NCBI GenBank assembly: GCA_003574685.1
Contig: QOCQ01000026.1
Span: 1 to 64,000, forward strand
Length of the DNA: 64,000 nucleotides
Source of the DNA: Rhodospirillaceae bacterium SYSU D60007
Lineage (GTDB): Bacteria > Pseudomonadota > Alphaproteobacteria > Reyranellales > Reyranellaceae
Reading direction: 5' to 3'
Numbering within the stretch: position 1 is the stretch's first letter; every line of letters begins with the position of its first letter. The notes beneath the pieces were generated by a model. The model did no database searches. It was not told where the DNA came from and saw only the letters and a list, made by a program, of their open reading frames with translations. The translations under genes were made by a program, and so were the position numbers. Positions 1-8,535 of this stretch are shown piece after piece.

Positions 1-14
1 CGCCGGAAAATTCC

Positions 15-48
15 AGCCGCTGTCGGGGGCGCGCCCCCGACAGCGGCT
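15..48. terminator. 34-nt perfect palindrome, terminator-like
   Basis: The 34 bases are an uninterrupted self-complementary palindrome, so 17 bases pair exactly with the next 17, with a GC-rich core around 24-39. A run of A residues follows at about 60-64, but there is no clear T tract. It probably lies at the 3' end of a gene that begins left of the window, because no ORF of this window reaches it. It could equally be part of an insertion-sequence end together with the direct repeats at 66-108. Confidence 0.4.
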
Positions 49-65
49 GACAACGGCGCAAAAAG

Positions 66-108
66 TGTAACCGATGTATCCGGTCCAAACTGTTACCTAT
101 GTATCCGG
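66..108. mobile_element. Two 18-bp direct repeats, possible insertion-sequence end
   Basis: An 18-base unit at 66-83 (TGTAACCGATGTATCCGG) recurs at 91-108 (TGTTACCTATGTATCCGG) with two mismatches and a 25-base period. I recall such paired sites near the ends of IS481-type elements, where they would bind transposase, but no transposase gene lies inside the window. The element would therefore extend to the left. The assignment rests on the repeat layout alone. Confidence 0.3.
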
Positions 109-117
109 CCGTACACC

Positions 118-189
118 CTCCTCTCCCCGCCTTCGCGGGGAGAGGGTGAAGATGTGTCCATGCCGTAGCGGCTTCGCGGGGAGAAGGCC
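118..189. repeat. Partial family R1 GC-rich hairpin repeat
   Basis: A perfect 10-bp stem (121-130 with 135-144, loop CTTC) is followed by a second half-site ending in GCGGGGAGAAGG. The stem sequence matches the arms of the R1 repeat at 1517-1704, so this looks like a shortened copy of the same dispersed element. No gene is visible between position 1 and the first CDS at 323. Confidence 0.5.
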
Positions 190-322
190 ATAAGATGCGT
201 CGCGATTCATTGGTATCAGCATCACCTGCGAATGCCCTGTGCCGGGAAGCGGCCATGCGCAAGCTTGCTACACCATCGGCGCGTTCAGGGCTACGCTGGC
301 TGCGTTCACCGGAGGAGTCTGG

Positions 323-1480
323 ATGCAGGATGGCGCCGTTGCCCGGCCCTTGCTGTTCACGCCGCTGCCGTTGCGCGGAGTCGTGGCGCGCAACCGCGTG
401 GTGATCTCGCCGATGGTGCAGTACCAGGCCCGCGACGGCTTCGTGAACGACTTCCACATCGTGCATCTGGGAAGCTTTGCCCGCGGGGGCGCCGGCATCG
501 TGTTCACCGAGAATGCCGGCGTGGTGCCCGAAGGCCGTGTCACCGAGATGGATCTCGGCCTTTGGAGCGAAGATCATATCGAGGGCTTGCAGCGGCTGAC
601 TGCCTTCATCCACCGCCAGGGCGCGCTGGCCGGCATACAGCTCACGCACTCTGGCCGCAAGGGTTCGATGCAAAGCGGCCCGGAAGGCAACGGTCCGCTG
701 ACGCCAGCGGATCTTGCGCGCGGCCGCCGGCCATGGCCCGTCGTGGGGCCAACGGCGGAGCCGGTCGGACCGGACTGGCAGGTGCCACGTCAACTGACGC
801 CGGCCGACATTGCCCGGCTGGTCGATGCGTGGGCGCAGGCGGCCCGGCGCGCCGATCGCGCCGGCTTCGATGTCTGCGAGATCCATGGCGCGCACGGTTA
901 TCTGCTGGCGAGCTTCCTGTCGCCCATAAGCAACACACGCAACGATGCCTGGGGCGGCGACCGCGCCGGACGCATGCGCTTTGCGCTGGAGGTGGCGCGT
1001 GCGGTGCGTGCCGCGTGGCCGGCCAACAAGCCGCTGTTCTTTCGCGTATCGGCGCTCGACGGCGCCGGCGGCTGGGATCTGGAGGACACCGTCGTGCTGG
1101 CGGCCGAGCTGAAGGCAAGCGGGGTCGATGTGGTGGATTGCTCCTCCGGCGGGCTGACGGGCACGGCGACCGCCGCACCCATTCCGCGGCATCCCGGCTT
1201 CCAGGTGCCCTACGCCTCGGCAGTGCGCCGCCGCACCGCGGTCGCGACCATGGCGGTCGGGCTGATCCTCGACGGGCCGCAGGCCGAGGCGATCCTGCAG
1301 GAAGGCCACGCCGATCTGGTCGCGATCGGGCGGCAGGCGCTCTATGATCCCTACTGGGCGCTGCACGCGGCGCAAGCACTGGGATGCGATCCCGCCTTCG
1401 CGCTATGGCCCGCCGAAATCGGCTGGTGGCTGGAGAAGCGCTCGAAAATCTTGCAGCCCGCGCCCAAGGCGGCGAAGTGA
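323..1480 (+). CDS. NADH:flavin oxidoreductase, old yellow enzyme family
   Basis: This 385-residue protein is an FMN-dependent TIM-barrel oxidoreductase that reduces activated C=C bonds, probably of an unsaturated carbonyl or acyl-CoA substrate. The family pattern is clear: ISPMVQYQ near residue 29, LTHSGRKG at about 107-114, and EIHGAHGYLLASFLSP at about 187-202, which supplies the substrate-binding histidines, followed by the TRNDAWGG segment. It lacks the C-terminal FeS/FAD domains of the 2,4-dienoyl-CoA reductase type, so it is the short class. I chose the ATG at 323 because GGAGGAG lies at 311-317; an upstream in-frame ATG at 239 has no ribosome site. The substrate is unknown. The luciferase-like gene downstream follows after an R1 repeat, so the two may not be cotranscribed. 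Confidence 0.85.
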   Translation: MQDGAVARPLLFTPLPLRGVVARNRVVISPMVQYQARDGFVNDFHIVHLGSFARGGAGIVFTENAGVVPEGRVTEMDLGLWSEDHIEGLQRLTAFIHRQGALAGIQLTHSGRKGSMQSGPEGNGPLTPADLARGRRPWPVVGPTAEPVGPDWQVPRQLTPADIARLVDAWAQAARRADRAGFDVCEIHGAHGYLLASFLSPISNTRNDAWGGDRAGRMRFALEVARAVRAAWPANKPLFFRVSALDGAGGWDLEDTVVLAAELKASGVDVVDCSSGGLTGTATAAPIPRHPGFQVPYASAVRRRTAVATMAVGLILDGPQAEAILQEGHADLVAIGRQALYDPYWALHAAQALGCDPAFALWPAEIGWWLEKRSKILQPAPKAAK

Positions 1481-1516
1481 GACGTGTTGACTGACATGCT
1501 TCTTGGCGGTGTCTTG

Positions 1517-1704
1517 CCTTCTCCCCGCGCAGGCGGGGAGAAGGTGCCCGAAGGGCGGATGAGGGGCTTCGCGGTGCCGCAACCCGCACAGCTTGCAGAT
1601 TGCGGTGCCGCTCATCCATCGCGTTCCGTCGTACTTGTTGAAAGGCCGCAAAGCCCCTCATCCGGCGCTTCGCGCCACCTTCTCCCCGCCTGCGCCGGGA
1701 GAAG
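1517..1704. repeat. Family R1 long inverted repeat
   Basis: A 12-bp hairpin (1517-1528 with 1533-1544) opens the element. It continues as a long imperfect inverted repeat: the left arm runs through GCCCGAAGGGCGGATGAGGGG and the right arm through CCCCTCATCCGGCGCTTCGCGCC, ending at 1704 with a second small hairpin. The middle is not conserved between copies. Related copies lie at 11439-11703, 14919-15045 and 33714-33835. It sits between two genes of the same direction. Confidence 0.75.
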
Positions 1705-1746
1705 AGAAGATCGCGGGGAGAAGAACTTGAAGGGCCGGAGGTAGGT

Positions 1747-2877
1747 ATGAAGTTCAGCCTGTTCATGTACTGCACCGTCGGGCGCAAGTCGGAGCTTGAG
1801 TCCGGCATGGCCGGACGGCGTCCCGAGCTCTATCAGCGCATGCTGGACGAAATCGCGCAGTATGCGCGCTTTGCCGACGATGCTGGCTATTTCGGCTTCG
1901 GCCACCCGGAGCACCATCTCCAGCTCGAGGGCTTCGAGATCTCCAACGATCCGCGGCTGATGGGCATGTGGCTGGGCAAGCATACGAAGCGGCTGCGCGT
2001 CATCACCTGCGGCTTCGTCTCGACGACGCATAATCCGCTGCGCACGGCCGAGGACATCGCCACCATGGACAACATGCTGGGCGGTCGCTTCGGCGTCGGG
2101 CTGGTGCGCGGCTACCAGGCGCGCTGGGTCGAGAACTTCAAGATGCGCGCCGACCTCAACGCGGTCGGGCCGTGGAACAAGGATTCGCCGGCCGATACCG
2201 CCAACCGAGAATATTTTGCCGAGTTCGTCAATGTCGTGGTCAAGGCGCTGTCGAACGATACGTTCAGCCACGAGGGCAAGTACTGGAACTTCCCGCCGAA
2301 GAATTTCACCAACCCGCACGAGCATCCGGTCTACGTGAAATACGGGCGCGGCGTCGATTCAGACATGCGCATCCGCCAGATCGGCATCGCGCCGCGGCCG
2401 CTGCAAACGCCGCATCCGCCGCTCTATGGCGGGTTCGCCAATTCGATGCGCACGGCGGTGTTCTGGGCACGCTATGGCGGCCGGCCGCTGGTGCTGACTG
2501 ACAACATCCCGTTCTTCGTGAAGCTGTGCGACGCCTACCAGATGGAGGCGGCAAAGCATGGCCGCAGCGTGCCGCGCGGCCATGAGGCGGGCTGGGGTGG
2601 CATCTTCATCTGCGCGCCCACCGATGCGCAGGCCCAGGAGTGGCTCAAGGACATGCTGTGGTTCTGGAATTCCTGGTCGATCCCCTTCGGCAACGGCCTG
2701 CCGGAACTGCTGGTGGGCTCGCCCGATACGATCTCCCGGCGGCTGGAGCAGGTGTATCAGCAGATCCCGGTGGACGAGGTCGTGCTGCTGATTCCGCAGG
2801 GCATCCACGAGCGCGACCAGATCATGACGTCGCTCGAGCTGATGGCCACGAAGGTGATGCCACGCTTTGCGAGCTGA
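1747..2877 (+). CDS. Luciferase-like (LLM class) flavin-dependent oxidoreductase
   Basis: This 376-residue protein of the bacterial luciferase superfamily is probably a reduced-flavin-dependent monooxygenase. Its N-terminus (MKFSLFMYCTVGRK) and the segment FGFGHPEHHLQLEG give the typical first strand and active-site HH region. LGGRFGVGLVRGYQ near residue 115 is the family's glycine-rich turn, and LLVGSPDTISRRLEQ near the C-terminus is the conserved LLM tail. A strong ribosome site (GGAGG) precedes the ATG. The cupin gene downstream begins 10 bases after its stop, so the two form an operon. The substrate cannot be read from the sequence. Confidence 0.85.
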   Translation: MKFSLFMYCTVGRKSELESGMAGRRPELYQRMLDEIAQYARFADDAGYFGFGHPEHHLQLEGFEISNDPRLMGMWLGKHTKRLRVITCGFVSTTHNPLRTAEDIATMDNMLGGRFGVGLVRGYQARWVENFKMRADLNAVGPWNKDSPADTANREYFAEFVNVVVKALSNDTFSHEGKYWNFPPKNFTNPHEHPVYVKYGRGVDSDMRIRQIGIAPRPLQTPHPPLYGGFANSMRTAVFWARYGGRPLVLTDNIPFFVKLCDAYQMEAAKHGRSVPRGHEAGWGGIFICAPTDAQAQEWLKDMLWFWNSWSIPFGNGLPELLVGSPDTISRRLEQVYQQIPVDEVVLLIPQGIHERDQIMTSLELMATKVMPRFAS

Positions 2878-2887
2878 GGGGACTGCG

Positions 2888-3778
2888 ATGCCCGACAGCG
2901 ATGCCGGTTCGCCGTACACGGCACAGAGCCGCTACCTGGCGCCGAGCAACAGCTTCCGCGACAAGCTGCCGCCGGTGCCCGCGCTGGTGTTCACCGCCGA
3001 GCGCGACCGGGCCCTTGATCCTGGAACGCCCACCGCGGCGATCCCGCTCGACATCTCCGACCGGCTGGCGGCGCCGGTGCCGGCCACGACGCCGCTGCTG
3101 CTGGCGCGCTACCTCCGTATCCGGGCCGGCGAGTCGCTGGCGCTGCGCCTGCGCGCCACGGCTTCGATCTGCTACGTGATCCAGGGCTCGGGCCAGACGA
3201 CGGACCGCGGCGACCGGCTGGCGTGGCGCACGGGCGATGTGTTTCGCATTGCCGGCGGCGCCGAGACCATCCACCGGGCAAGGGATGGCGACGCGGTGCT
3301 ATGGCTTGTCAGCAACGAGCCGGAGGTGGCGTTCCACGGGCTGGAGCCGCCGGCCGACGGTCTGCCCCTCGCGCACTATCCGGCGGCCGAGATCCGCCGG
3401 CACCTCGATGCGGTGCGCGCCACGCCCGATCGGGAAGATGCATCCGGCAAGGTCGTGGTGTTCGCGACGGACGCCTACGAGAAGATACTGAGCCTGACGC
3501 CGTCGATGACACTCGCGCTGAACTCGATGGAACCGGGCAAGAGCCAGCGGGCGCACCGGCACAACTCGGTCGCCGTGACCCTGGTTCTGGAAGGCGAGCG
3601 CTGTTACTCGATGATCGACGGCGTGCGGGCGGACTGGCAGCGTTACGCGACCATGATCACGCCGCCGACTGCCGCACACTCCCATCACAACGACGGTGCG
3701 GAACTCGCCACCTTCCTGATCGTGCAGGACGGCGGCTTGTTCTACCACTGCCGCACGATCGGCTTCTCCTTCGCCTGA
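2888..3778 (+). CDS. Bicupin-like cupin domain protein
   Basis: This 296-residue protein appears to hold two cupin barrels. The N-terminal one, about residues 80-140, has IQGSGQT and WRTGDVFRI. The C-terminal one, about 210-290, has HRHNSVAVTLVLEG and the metal-binding HSHHND. The C-terminal histidines suggest a metal-dependent dioxygenase of the gentisate or hydroxynaphthoate type, but the match is general. The ATG at 2888 is preceded by GAGGGG and lies 10 bases after the luciferase-like gene, which suggests cotranscription. Its stop codon directly abuts the stop codon of the convergent DUF35 gene with no base between. Confidence 0.7.
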   Translation: MPDSDAGSPYTAQSRYLAPSNSFRDKLPPVPALVFTAERDRALDPGTPTAAIPLDISDRLAAPVPATTPLLLARYLRIRAGESLALRLRATASICYVIQGSGQTTDRGDRLAWRTGDVFRIAGGAETIHRARDGDAVLWLVSNEPEVAFHGLEPPADGLPLAHYPAAEIRRHLDAVRATPDREDASGKVVVFATDAYEKILSLTPSMTLALNSMEPGKSQRAHRHNSVAVTLVLEGERCYSMIDGVRADWQRYATMITPPTAAHSHHNDGAELATFLIVQDGGLFYHCRTIGFSFA

Positions 3779-4177
3779 CTAGGCCGGGGTGAACATCGGC
3801 AGGGGCGGGCCGCCTTCGGTCGGCTTGAAGACCAGCTTCACGTCCTGGCCGATGCGGAGCTTGTCGAAGTCGCAGTCGACGATGTTGGTCATCATCGTCG
3901 GCCCTTCGGCGAGCGTGACATAGGCCATCGCATAGGGCACCGGTGCGCGGCGCATCACGCTGTAGGAGTAGAGCGTGCCGCGGCCTGACGCGGTGATCCA
4001 TTCCGTCTTGTCGCTGAAGCAGAACGGACAAATGGTGCGCGGATAGTGATGCGCCTCGCCACAGGCGGTGCACTTGCGCACCAGCAGCCGGCCCTGCGCG
4101 GCGGCATCCCAGTATTCCTTCGTTTCGGGGCTGACCGAGGGTGCCGGCAGCTTCCGTTCCTTCGCCTGCGCGGTCAT
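3779..4177 (-). CDS. Zn-ribbon/OB-fold (DUF35) protein, partner of the thiolase-fold gene
   Basis: This 132-residue protein has a rubredoxin-like zinc ribbon (Cys36, Cys39, Cys50, Cys53, in CTACGEAHHYPRTICPFC) followed by an OB fold with the usual SYSVMRRAPVPYAMAYVTL strand. DUF35 proteins act as obligate partners of thiolase-fold enzymes; in steroid side-chain degradation they pair with Ltp2-type aldolases. The gene starts four bases after the thiolase stop codon with GGGAG upstream, so the two are translationally close and almost certainly form a complex. It probably positions an acyl-CoA substrate rather than catalysing the reaction alone. Confidence 0.85.
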   Translation of the reverse strand: MTAQAKERKLPAPSVSPETKEYWDAAAQGRLLVRKCTACGEAHHYPRTICPFCFSDKTEWITASGRGTLYSYSVMRRAPVPYAMAYVTLAEGPTMMTNIVDCDFDKLRIGQDVKLVFKPTEGGPPLPMFTPA

Positions 4178-4181
4178 CGGA

Positions 4182-5354
4182 TCACTCCCTCTCCAGGATC
4201 ACGGTCGAGCTGCCGTGGCGCGAGCCCAGCGAGCCGCCGGTGCCGTGCGCCAGCGCCAGATCGCAGTTCTTCACCTGCACCTTGGGATGCGCCTCGCCGC
4301 GGAGCTGCCGCACGGCCTCCAGCACCTTGGTCAGCCCGCCGCGATTGCCGGGATGATTGCTGCACAACCCGCCGCCATCGGTGTTGAACGGCAGCTTGCC
4401 CGTACCAGCGATCAGATTGCCATCGGCGACGAGTTTGCCGCCCTGCCCCTTCTCGGCAAAGCCCAGATCCTCAAGCTGCATCAGCACGGTGATGGTGAAG
4501 CTGTCATAGATGGAGACGTACTTGATGTCCGAGGGCTTGACCCCGGCCTCGGCGAAGGCGGCCGGCCCGCTGCGCACGGCGCCGCTATAGGTGAGATCGA
4601 CCTTGCCGCCCATCTGGGTCTTGATCCACTCGCCGTGGCCGATGACCTTCACCTTCGGACGCTTGAGGCTCTTCGCCACCTCCGGCGCCACCACGACGAT
4701 GGCGCCGCCGCCATCGGTGATGACGCAGCAATCCAGCCGGTGCAGCGGATCGGCGATCATCGGCGAGCCGACCACGTCCTCGACCGTCACCACGTCGCGC
4801 AGCAGGGCGTGCGGATTGTGCTGCGCATGGTGCGAGGCCGCGACCTTGATCCACGCAAGCTGCTCGCTGGTGGTGCCGTACTGGTGCATGTGACGCATGG
4901 CGCACATCGCGTACATGTTGACCACGGTCGGCCCGTAGGGAAATTCGAACGGCTCGTCAGGCGCCGGCGTGCCGCCGCGACTGCGCGGCACCGTGCCGGT
5001 CGCCATACCCTCGGCGCGCGGCCGTCCCGCCAGCGTGATCAGCGCCACCTTGCACTTGCCGGCGGCGATGGCCTCCAGCGCGTGCCCCACATGCACGATG
5101 TAGGACGAACCACCGCTGTCGGTGGAATCGAAGTGCTTCGGCTTCAGGCCCATGTACTCGACCATCGACATGGGACCCAGGCCCGGAGCGTCGCCGGCAC
5201 AGAAATAGCCGTCAACATCGTCCTTGGTCAGGCCGGCATCCTCGAGCGCGCCCTTGGCGACTTCGGCGTGGATCATCGCCAGCGACTTGTCGGTCGCCAG
5301 GCGCGTGGGATGCTCGTAGATGCCGGCGATATAGGCTTTGCCTTTGAGACTCAT
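4182..5354 (-). CDS. Thiolase-fold protein (SCP2-type, lacks nucleophilic Cys)
   Basis: This 390-residue protein has the thiolase fold of the lipid-transfer SCP2 class. Family landmarks are GLTKDDVDGYFCAG, YVSIYDSFTITVLMQLEDLGF and GGGLCSNHPGNRGG, which carries the catalytic histidine. The position where a true thiolase has its nucleophilic cysteine reads STDSGGSSY (about residues 78-85), with no Cys, and the C-terminal CxG motif is replaced by AHGTGGSLG. With its DUF35 partner this suggests C-C bond lyase (retro-aldol, Ltp2-like) activity rather than thiolysis. I chose the ATG at 5354 because homologues begin at MSLKGKAYIAGI; an upstream in-frame GTG-type extension looks spurious. Confidence 0.8.
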   Translation of the reverse strand: MSLKGKAYIAGIYEHPTRLATDKSLAMIHAEVAKGALEDAGLTKDDVDGYFCAGDAPGLGPMSMVEYMGLKPKHFDSTDSGGSSYIVHVGHALEAIAAGKCKVALITLAGRPRAEGMATGTVPRSRGGTPAPDEPFEFPYGPTVVNMYAMCAMRHMHQYGTTSEQLAWIKVAASHHAQHNPHALLRDVVTVEDVVGSPMIADPLHRLDCCVITDGGGAIVVVAPEVAKSLKRPKVKVIGHGEWIKTQMGGKVDLTYSGAVRSGPAAFAEAGVKPSDIKYVSIYDSFTITVLMQLEDLGFAEKGQGGKLVADGNLIAGTGKLPFNTDGGGLCSNHPGNRGGLTKVLEAVRQLRGEAHPKVQVKNCDLALAHGTGGSLGSRHGSSTVILERE

Positions 5355-5587
5355 GGGCGGCCGTGCTCCCGCTCGCAATCAGGACGGCGCATCGTGGTGC
5401 ATTTGAGAGATACGGTCGAGCATGTGACGCCCGGGTTCATCGCACTGCGGAAAATCGACGTCCCGCCAGCCGCAGGTTCCCTCGAAATCCGCACGGGCGA
5501 CAAAGAGGCGCGCGGTAGCGGTCTCGCAACAACGACCCATATGAGGCCGGCGTGCACCACCGTGCGCAACGATTCAAGGAGGTTTCC

Positions 5588-5893
5588 ATGCGAATGCTGA
5601 TGGCTGCAACGATGGCGCTTTCCGGCACGCTTGTCGCTGGCACCGCACAGGCGCAGTCGACCTACGATCAGAGGACGGGATGGACAGCCAACGACCAGGC
5701 ACAGGCCTGCTACGAGCAGGCGCGCCAGCAAGTGCTGCGGGGCGAGGATCTGAGGGTGTTCATGCAGAACTGTACGAGCCAGGTGGCGCGGCAGCCCGCC
5801 ACAACGGATCTGACACGCGACTGCGATGATCGAACGAAGCTGCTGCGCGGTGAAGAGAAGCGGATGGCCATGCAGGACTGCATGGGCCGCTAG
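5588..5893 (+). CDS. Secreted PsiF-repeat-like protein
   Basis: This 101-residue protein starts with a signal peptide (MRMLMAATMALSGTLVAGTAQAQ) cleaved near AQA-Q, so it is probably periplasmic. The mature part carries two copies of a PsiF-like repeat: a Cys, then a basic/polar helix with LRGE(D/E), and a closing MQ(N/D)C near residues 48-70 and 78-98. PsiF proteins are phosphate-starvation-inducible in enterobacteria, but the repeat's function is not known. An AAGGAGG site at 5576-5582 fixes the start. It stands alone and ends at a strong terminator. Confidence 0.7.
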   Translation: MRMLMAATMALSGTLVAGTAQAQSTYDQRTGWTANDQAQACYEQARQQVLRGEDLRVFMQNCTSQVARQPATTDLTRDCDDRTKLLRGEEKRMAMQDCMGR

Positions 5894-5909
5894 TGGCAGC
5901 TCAAAAGCG

Positions 5910-5948
5910 GAAGGGCGCGCTCAGCAAGGGCGCGCCCTTCTCTTTTTA
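5910..5948. terminator. Bidirectional intrinsic terminator
   Basis: An 11-bp perfect GC-rich stem (5910-5920 with 5930-5940, nine-base loop) is followed by TCTTTTT on the plus strand and preceded by CTCAAAAGC, so it can work in both directions. It separates the PsiF-like gene from the convergent luciferase-like gene, whose stop codon (5946-5948) lies within the T tract. Confidence 0.85.
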
Positions 5949-7145
5949 AGTGGGGACGTCGCGGGCGCCGGGGACGCGTTGGCTGTATTCCTCCGGAATG
6001 GGTTTGCCAGCGTCGATATAGGCCTGCCGGATGGCGGCCACGTTGGGGCCGAAGATCGTGCGGCGGTGCGACTTCGCCCATTCCCGCGAGCCGATCACGG
6101 TATCGAGCGAGCCCTGGAAGCGCGGCATCACCCAGCGCGCGAAGAGCTCATAGCTGCGCAGGGTCTGCTCGCGATTGGCCCATTCATGGGCCCGGAACAT
6201 CACGCCGCCGATGCCGCCCTGGCTCTGCGCGATCAGTCGCTCGATGCCGCGCGCCACGGTGTCGGGCGAGCCCACCAGTGTTGTCCCCATCTTCACGCCT
6301 TCGCGCAGCGGGTCATCAGCACGGCCCGGCGGGCGGCCCAGCGTGTCCTCGAAGTAAGTCACGGTCTCGAGGCGCTCGCCCTTGTGCACCTCGCGCAGCG
6401 CCTGTTCGTCATCCTCGGCCACGTGCATGTTCACGACCAGCCGCCAGTCCCTGCGGTTCATGGTGCGGCCGTGCTTCGCGGCTTCCTCCTCGGCGATCTT
6501 CCACTGGCCGGCCAGCGCATCCGGCCCGCCCGGCAGGCCGGCGCCCAGCGACAGCACGCCCAGCCCGTACTTGCCGGCCACCTGCATGCCCGCCGGAGTG
6601 AGCGTGCTGGCGACCGCGATGGGAAAGCAGGGATCGCTGTACGGCGCGAGCTGCAGGCGCGCGTCGCGCAACTCGAACCAGTCGGTCTTCATCGTCACCG
6701 GCTCCTCGCACTTCAGCAGCCGGGTGATGGCGTCCAGCGACTGATCCATGCGCCGCCGCTGGTCGGCGGGTTCGATGCCCATCATGTAGGCGTCCGACAC
6801 CAGCGCGCCGGGGCCGCAGCCCAGCATGGCGCGCCCGCGCGTCATGTGATCGAGCTGGATGAAGCGGTTCACCACCATCAGCGGATGATGGTAGGGCAGG
6901 CTGGTGACACCGGAGCCCAGCCGTATGTGCTTCGTGCGCTCGGCTGCGGCGGCGATGATCAGCTCCGGCGCGGCGATCAGCTCCCAGCCAGCGGAATGGT
7001 GCTCGCCGATCCACGCTTCGTCGTAGCCCAGATGGTCGAGCCACTGGATCAGTTCCATGTCGCGCGCGATCGCGAGGTTCGGGTTGTCGCCGACGCGATG
7101 GAAGGGTGCGAGGAAGATGCCGAAGATCAGACCCTTGTGCGCCAT
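5946..7145 (-). CDS. Luciferase-like (LLM class) flavin-dependent monooxygenase
   Basis: This 399-residue member of the luciferase superfamily is close to the group often named limonene 1,2-monooxygenase. It shows GIFLAPFHRVGDNP at the start, IGEHHSAGWE near residue 45, IRLGSGVTSLPYHHPLMV near 90, and MTRGRAMLGCGPGAL near 120. It should use reduced FMN supplied by a separate reductase, and none lies next to it. The start at 7145 follows GGGGAG. It is divergent from the acyl-CoA dehydrogenase gene, with about 170 bases of shared promoter region between them. The substrate is unknown. Confidence 0.85.
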   Translation of the reverse strand: MAHKGLIFGIFLAPFHRVGDNPNLAIARDMELIQWLDHLGYDEAWIGEHHSAGWELIAAPELIIAAAAERTKHIRLGSGVTSLPYHHPLMVVNRFIQLDHMTRGRAMLGCGPGALVSDAYMMGIEPADQRRRMDQSLDAITRLLKCEEPVTMKTDWFELRDARLQLAPYSDPCFPIAVASTLTPAGMQVAGKYGLGVLSLGAGLPGGPDALAGQWKIAEEEAAKHGRTMNRRDWRLVVNMHVAEDDEQALREVHKGERLETVTYFEDTLGRPPGRADDPLREGVKMGTTLVGSPDTVARGIERLIAQSQGGIGGVMFRAHEWANREQTLRSYELFARWVMPRFQGSLDTVIGSREWAKSHRRTIFGPNVAAIRQAYIDAGKPIPEEYSQRVPGARDVPT

Positions 7146-7314
7146 TGCGTTCTCCCCTCGCCCTGCGATCCTGTGATGTCAGCGGATTCCGCGGCCCGAA
7201 ACCGCGCCTGCGACCGTGTAGCCCGCGGGGCGGGACGGTGTCGATCCCTGCCGGCTCATGCACTAGATTTCGCCGCAACACAGCCGTGCCGGCTGGACAT
7301 GCATGGAGCGCGCC

Positions 7315-8511
7315 ATGGACCTCAACTTCAGCAAGGCGGATCTCGCCTTCCGCGACGAAGTCCGCACCTTTCTGAAGGAGAACATACCGGCCGAACTGTC
7401 GGAGAAGGTACGCCGCAATCTCCAGCCCAAGCGCGATGACTACCTGACCTTGCACCGCATTCTGTACCGCAAGGGCTGGATCGCGCCCGCCTGGCCGAAA
7501 GAGTATGGCGGGCCGGGTTGGAGCCTGACCCAGCGCTACATCTTCAACGAGGAGCTGGCCTACGCCAACACGCCCCGCATCATGCCGTTCGGCATCCAGA
7601 TGGTCGGGCCCGTCATCTATACTTTCGGCTCGCCGGAACAGAAGGCGAAGTACCTGCCACGCATTCTCTCGGGCGAGGACTGGTGGTGCCAGGGCTACTC
7701 CGAGCCGGGCGCCGGCTCCGATCTCGCCTCGCTGCGCACGCGCGCGGTGCGCGGCGATGACGGCTATATCGTGAACGGCCAGAAGACGTGGACCAGCTTC
7801 GCGCACTATGCCGATCACATGTTCTGCCTGGCGCGCACCAATCCGGAGGCCAGGCCGCAGGACGGCATCTCCTTCCTGTTGATCGACATGCGTCAGCCGG
7901 GCGTGGTGGTGCAGCCGATCGTGACGCTCGATGGTACCAGCGACGTCAACTCCGTGTTCCTGACGGACGTGAAGGTGCCATTCGATGATCTGGTGGGAAA
8001 TGAGAACAAGGGCTGGACCTATGCCAAGTTCCTGCTCGGCCACGAGCGTGCCGGCATTGCCGCGGTCGGCCGCTCCAAGAATGCGCTGCGCCGGCTCAAG
8101 GAGATTGCGCGCAGCGAGCACGTCGGAACGCGCCCGCTGATCGAAGATCGTGACTTCGCCGGCAAGATAGCGCAGGTGGAGATTGATCTCACGGCGCTGG
8201 AGTACATCGAGCTCGACGTCCTGTCGCGCGAAAGCGCCGGGCATGGGCCGGGTGCCGGTGCCTCGATGCTGAAGGTGAAGGGCACCGATGTGCAGCAGGC
8301 GATCACCGAGCTGGTCTGCGAAGCGGTCGGCTACTACGCCGTACCCTACATCAAGCAGGCGCTCCATGACGGCTGGAACGAGCCGCCGATCGGGCCCGAG
8401 TACGCCGCCACGGCGGCGCCCACCTACCACAACTGGCGCAAGGCCTCGATCTACGGCGGCTCGACCGAAGTCCAGAAGAACATCATGGCCAAGATGGTAC
8501 TGGGGCTGTAG
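7315..8511 (+). CDS. Acyl-CoA dehydrogenase family protein
   Basis: This 398-residue FAD enzyme of the acyl-CoA dehydrogenase family has the N-terminal helical domain (FRDEVRTFLKENIP), the middle beta domain with GYSEPGAGSDLASLRTRA and GYIVNGQKTWTS, and the C-terminal helices ending in YGGSTEVQKNIMAKMVLGL. In this clade the usual catalytic Glu of the YEGT motif is Gly (IYGGSTEVQ), as in many long-chain or substrate-specialised relatives, so the base must lie elsewhere. The ATG at 7315 is used because GGAGCG precedes it; an in-frame ATG four codons upstream has no site. The physiological substrate is not evident. Confidence 0.85.
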   Translation: MDLNFSKADLAFRDEVRTFLKENIPAELSEKVRRNLQPKRDDYLTLHRILYRKGWIAPAWPKEYGGPGWSLTQRYIFNEELAYANTPRIMPFGIQMVGPVIYTFGSPEQKAKYLPRILSGEDWWCQGYSEPGAGSDLASLRTRAVRGDDGYIVNGQKTWTSFAHYADHMFCLARTNPEARPQDGISFLLIDMRQPGVVVQPIVTLDGTSDVNSVFLTDVKVPFDDLVGNENKGWTYAKFLLGHERAGIAAVGRSKNALRRLKEIARSEHVGTRPLIEDRDFAGKIAQVEIDLTALEYIELDVLSRESAGHGPGAGASMLKVKGTDVQQAITELVCEAVGYYAVPYIKQALHDGWNEPPIGPEYAATAAPTYHNWRKASIYGGSTEVQKNIMAKMVLGL

Positions 8512-8535
8512 GCAGGAGAGCCTTAGGCAGAAAAG

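Noticed and set aside
5355-5587. Possible tRNA or riboswitch in the divergent gap.
   Set aside because: A GGTTC..GAAATCC-like segment was seen, but no cloverleaf or known aptamer core could be built.
6409-8430. A 673-residue open frame on the minus strand covering the luciferase-like and acyl-CoA dehydrogenase region.
   Set aside because: It is antisense to two well-supported genes and has low-complexity composition typical of a GC-rich shadow frame; there is no recognisable domain.
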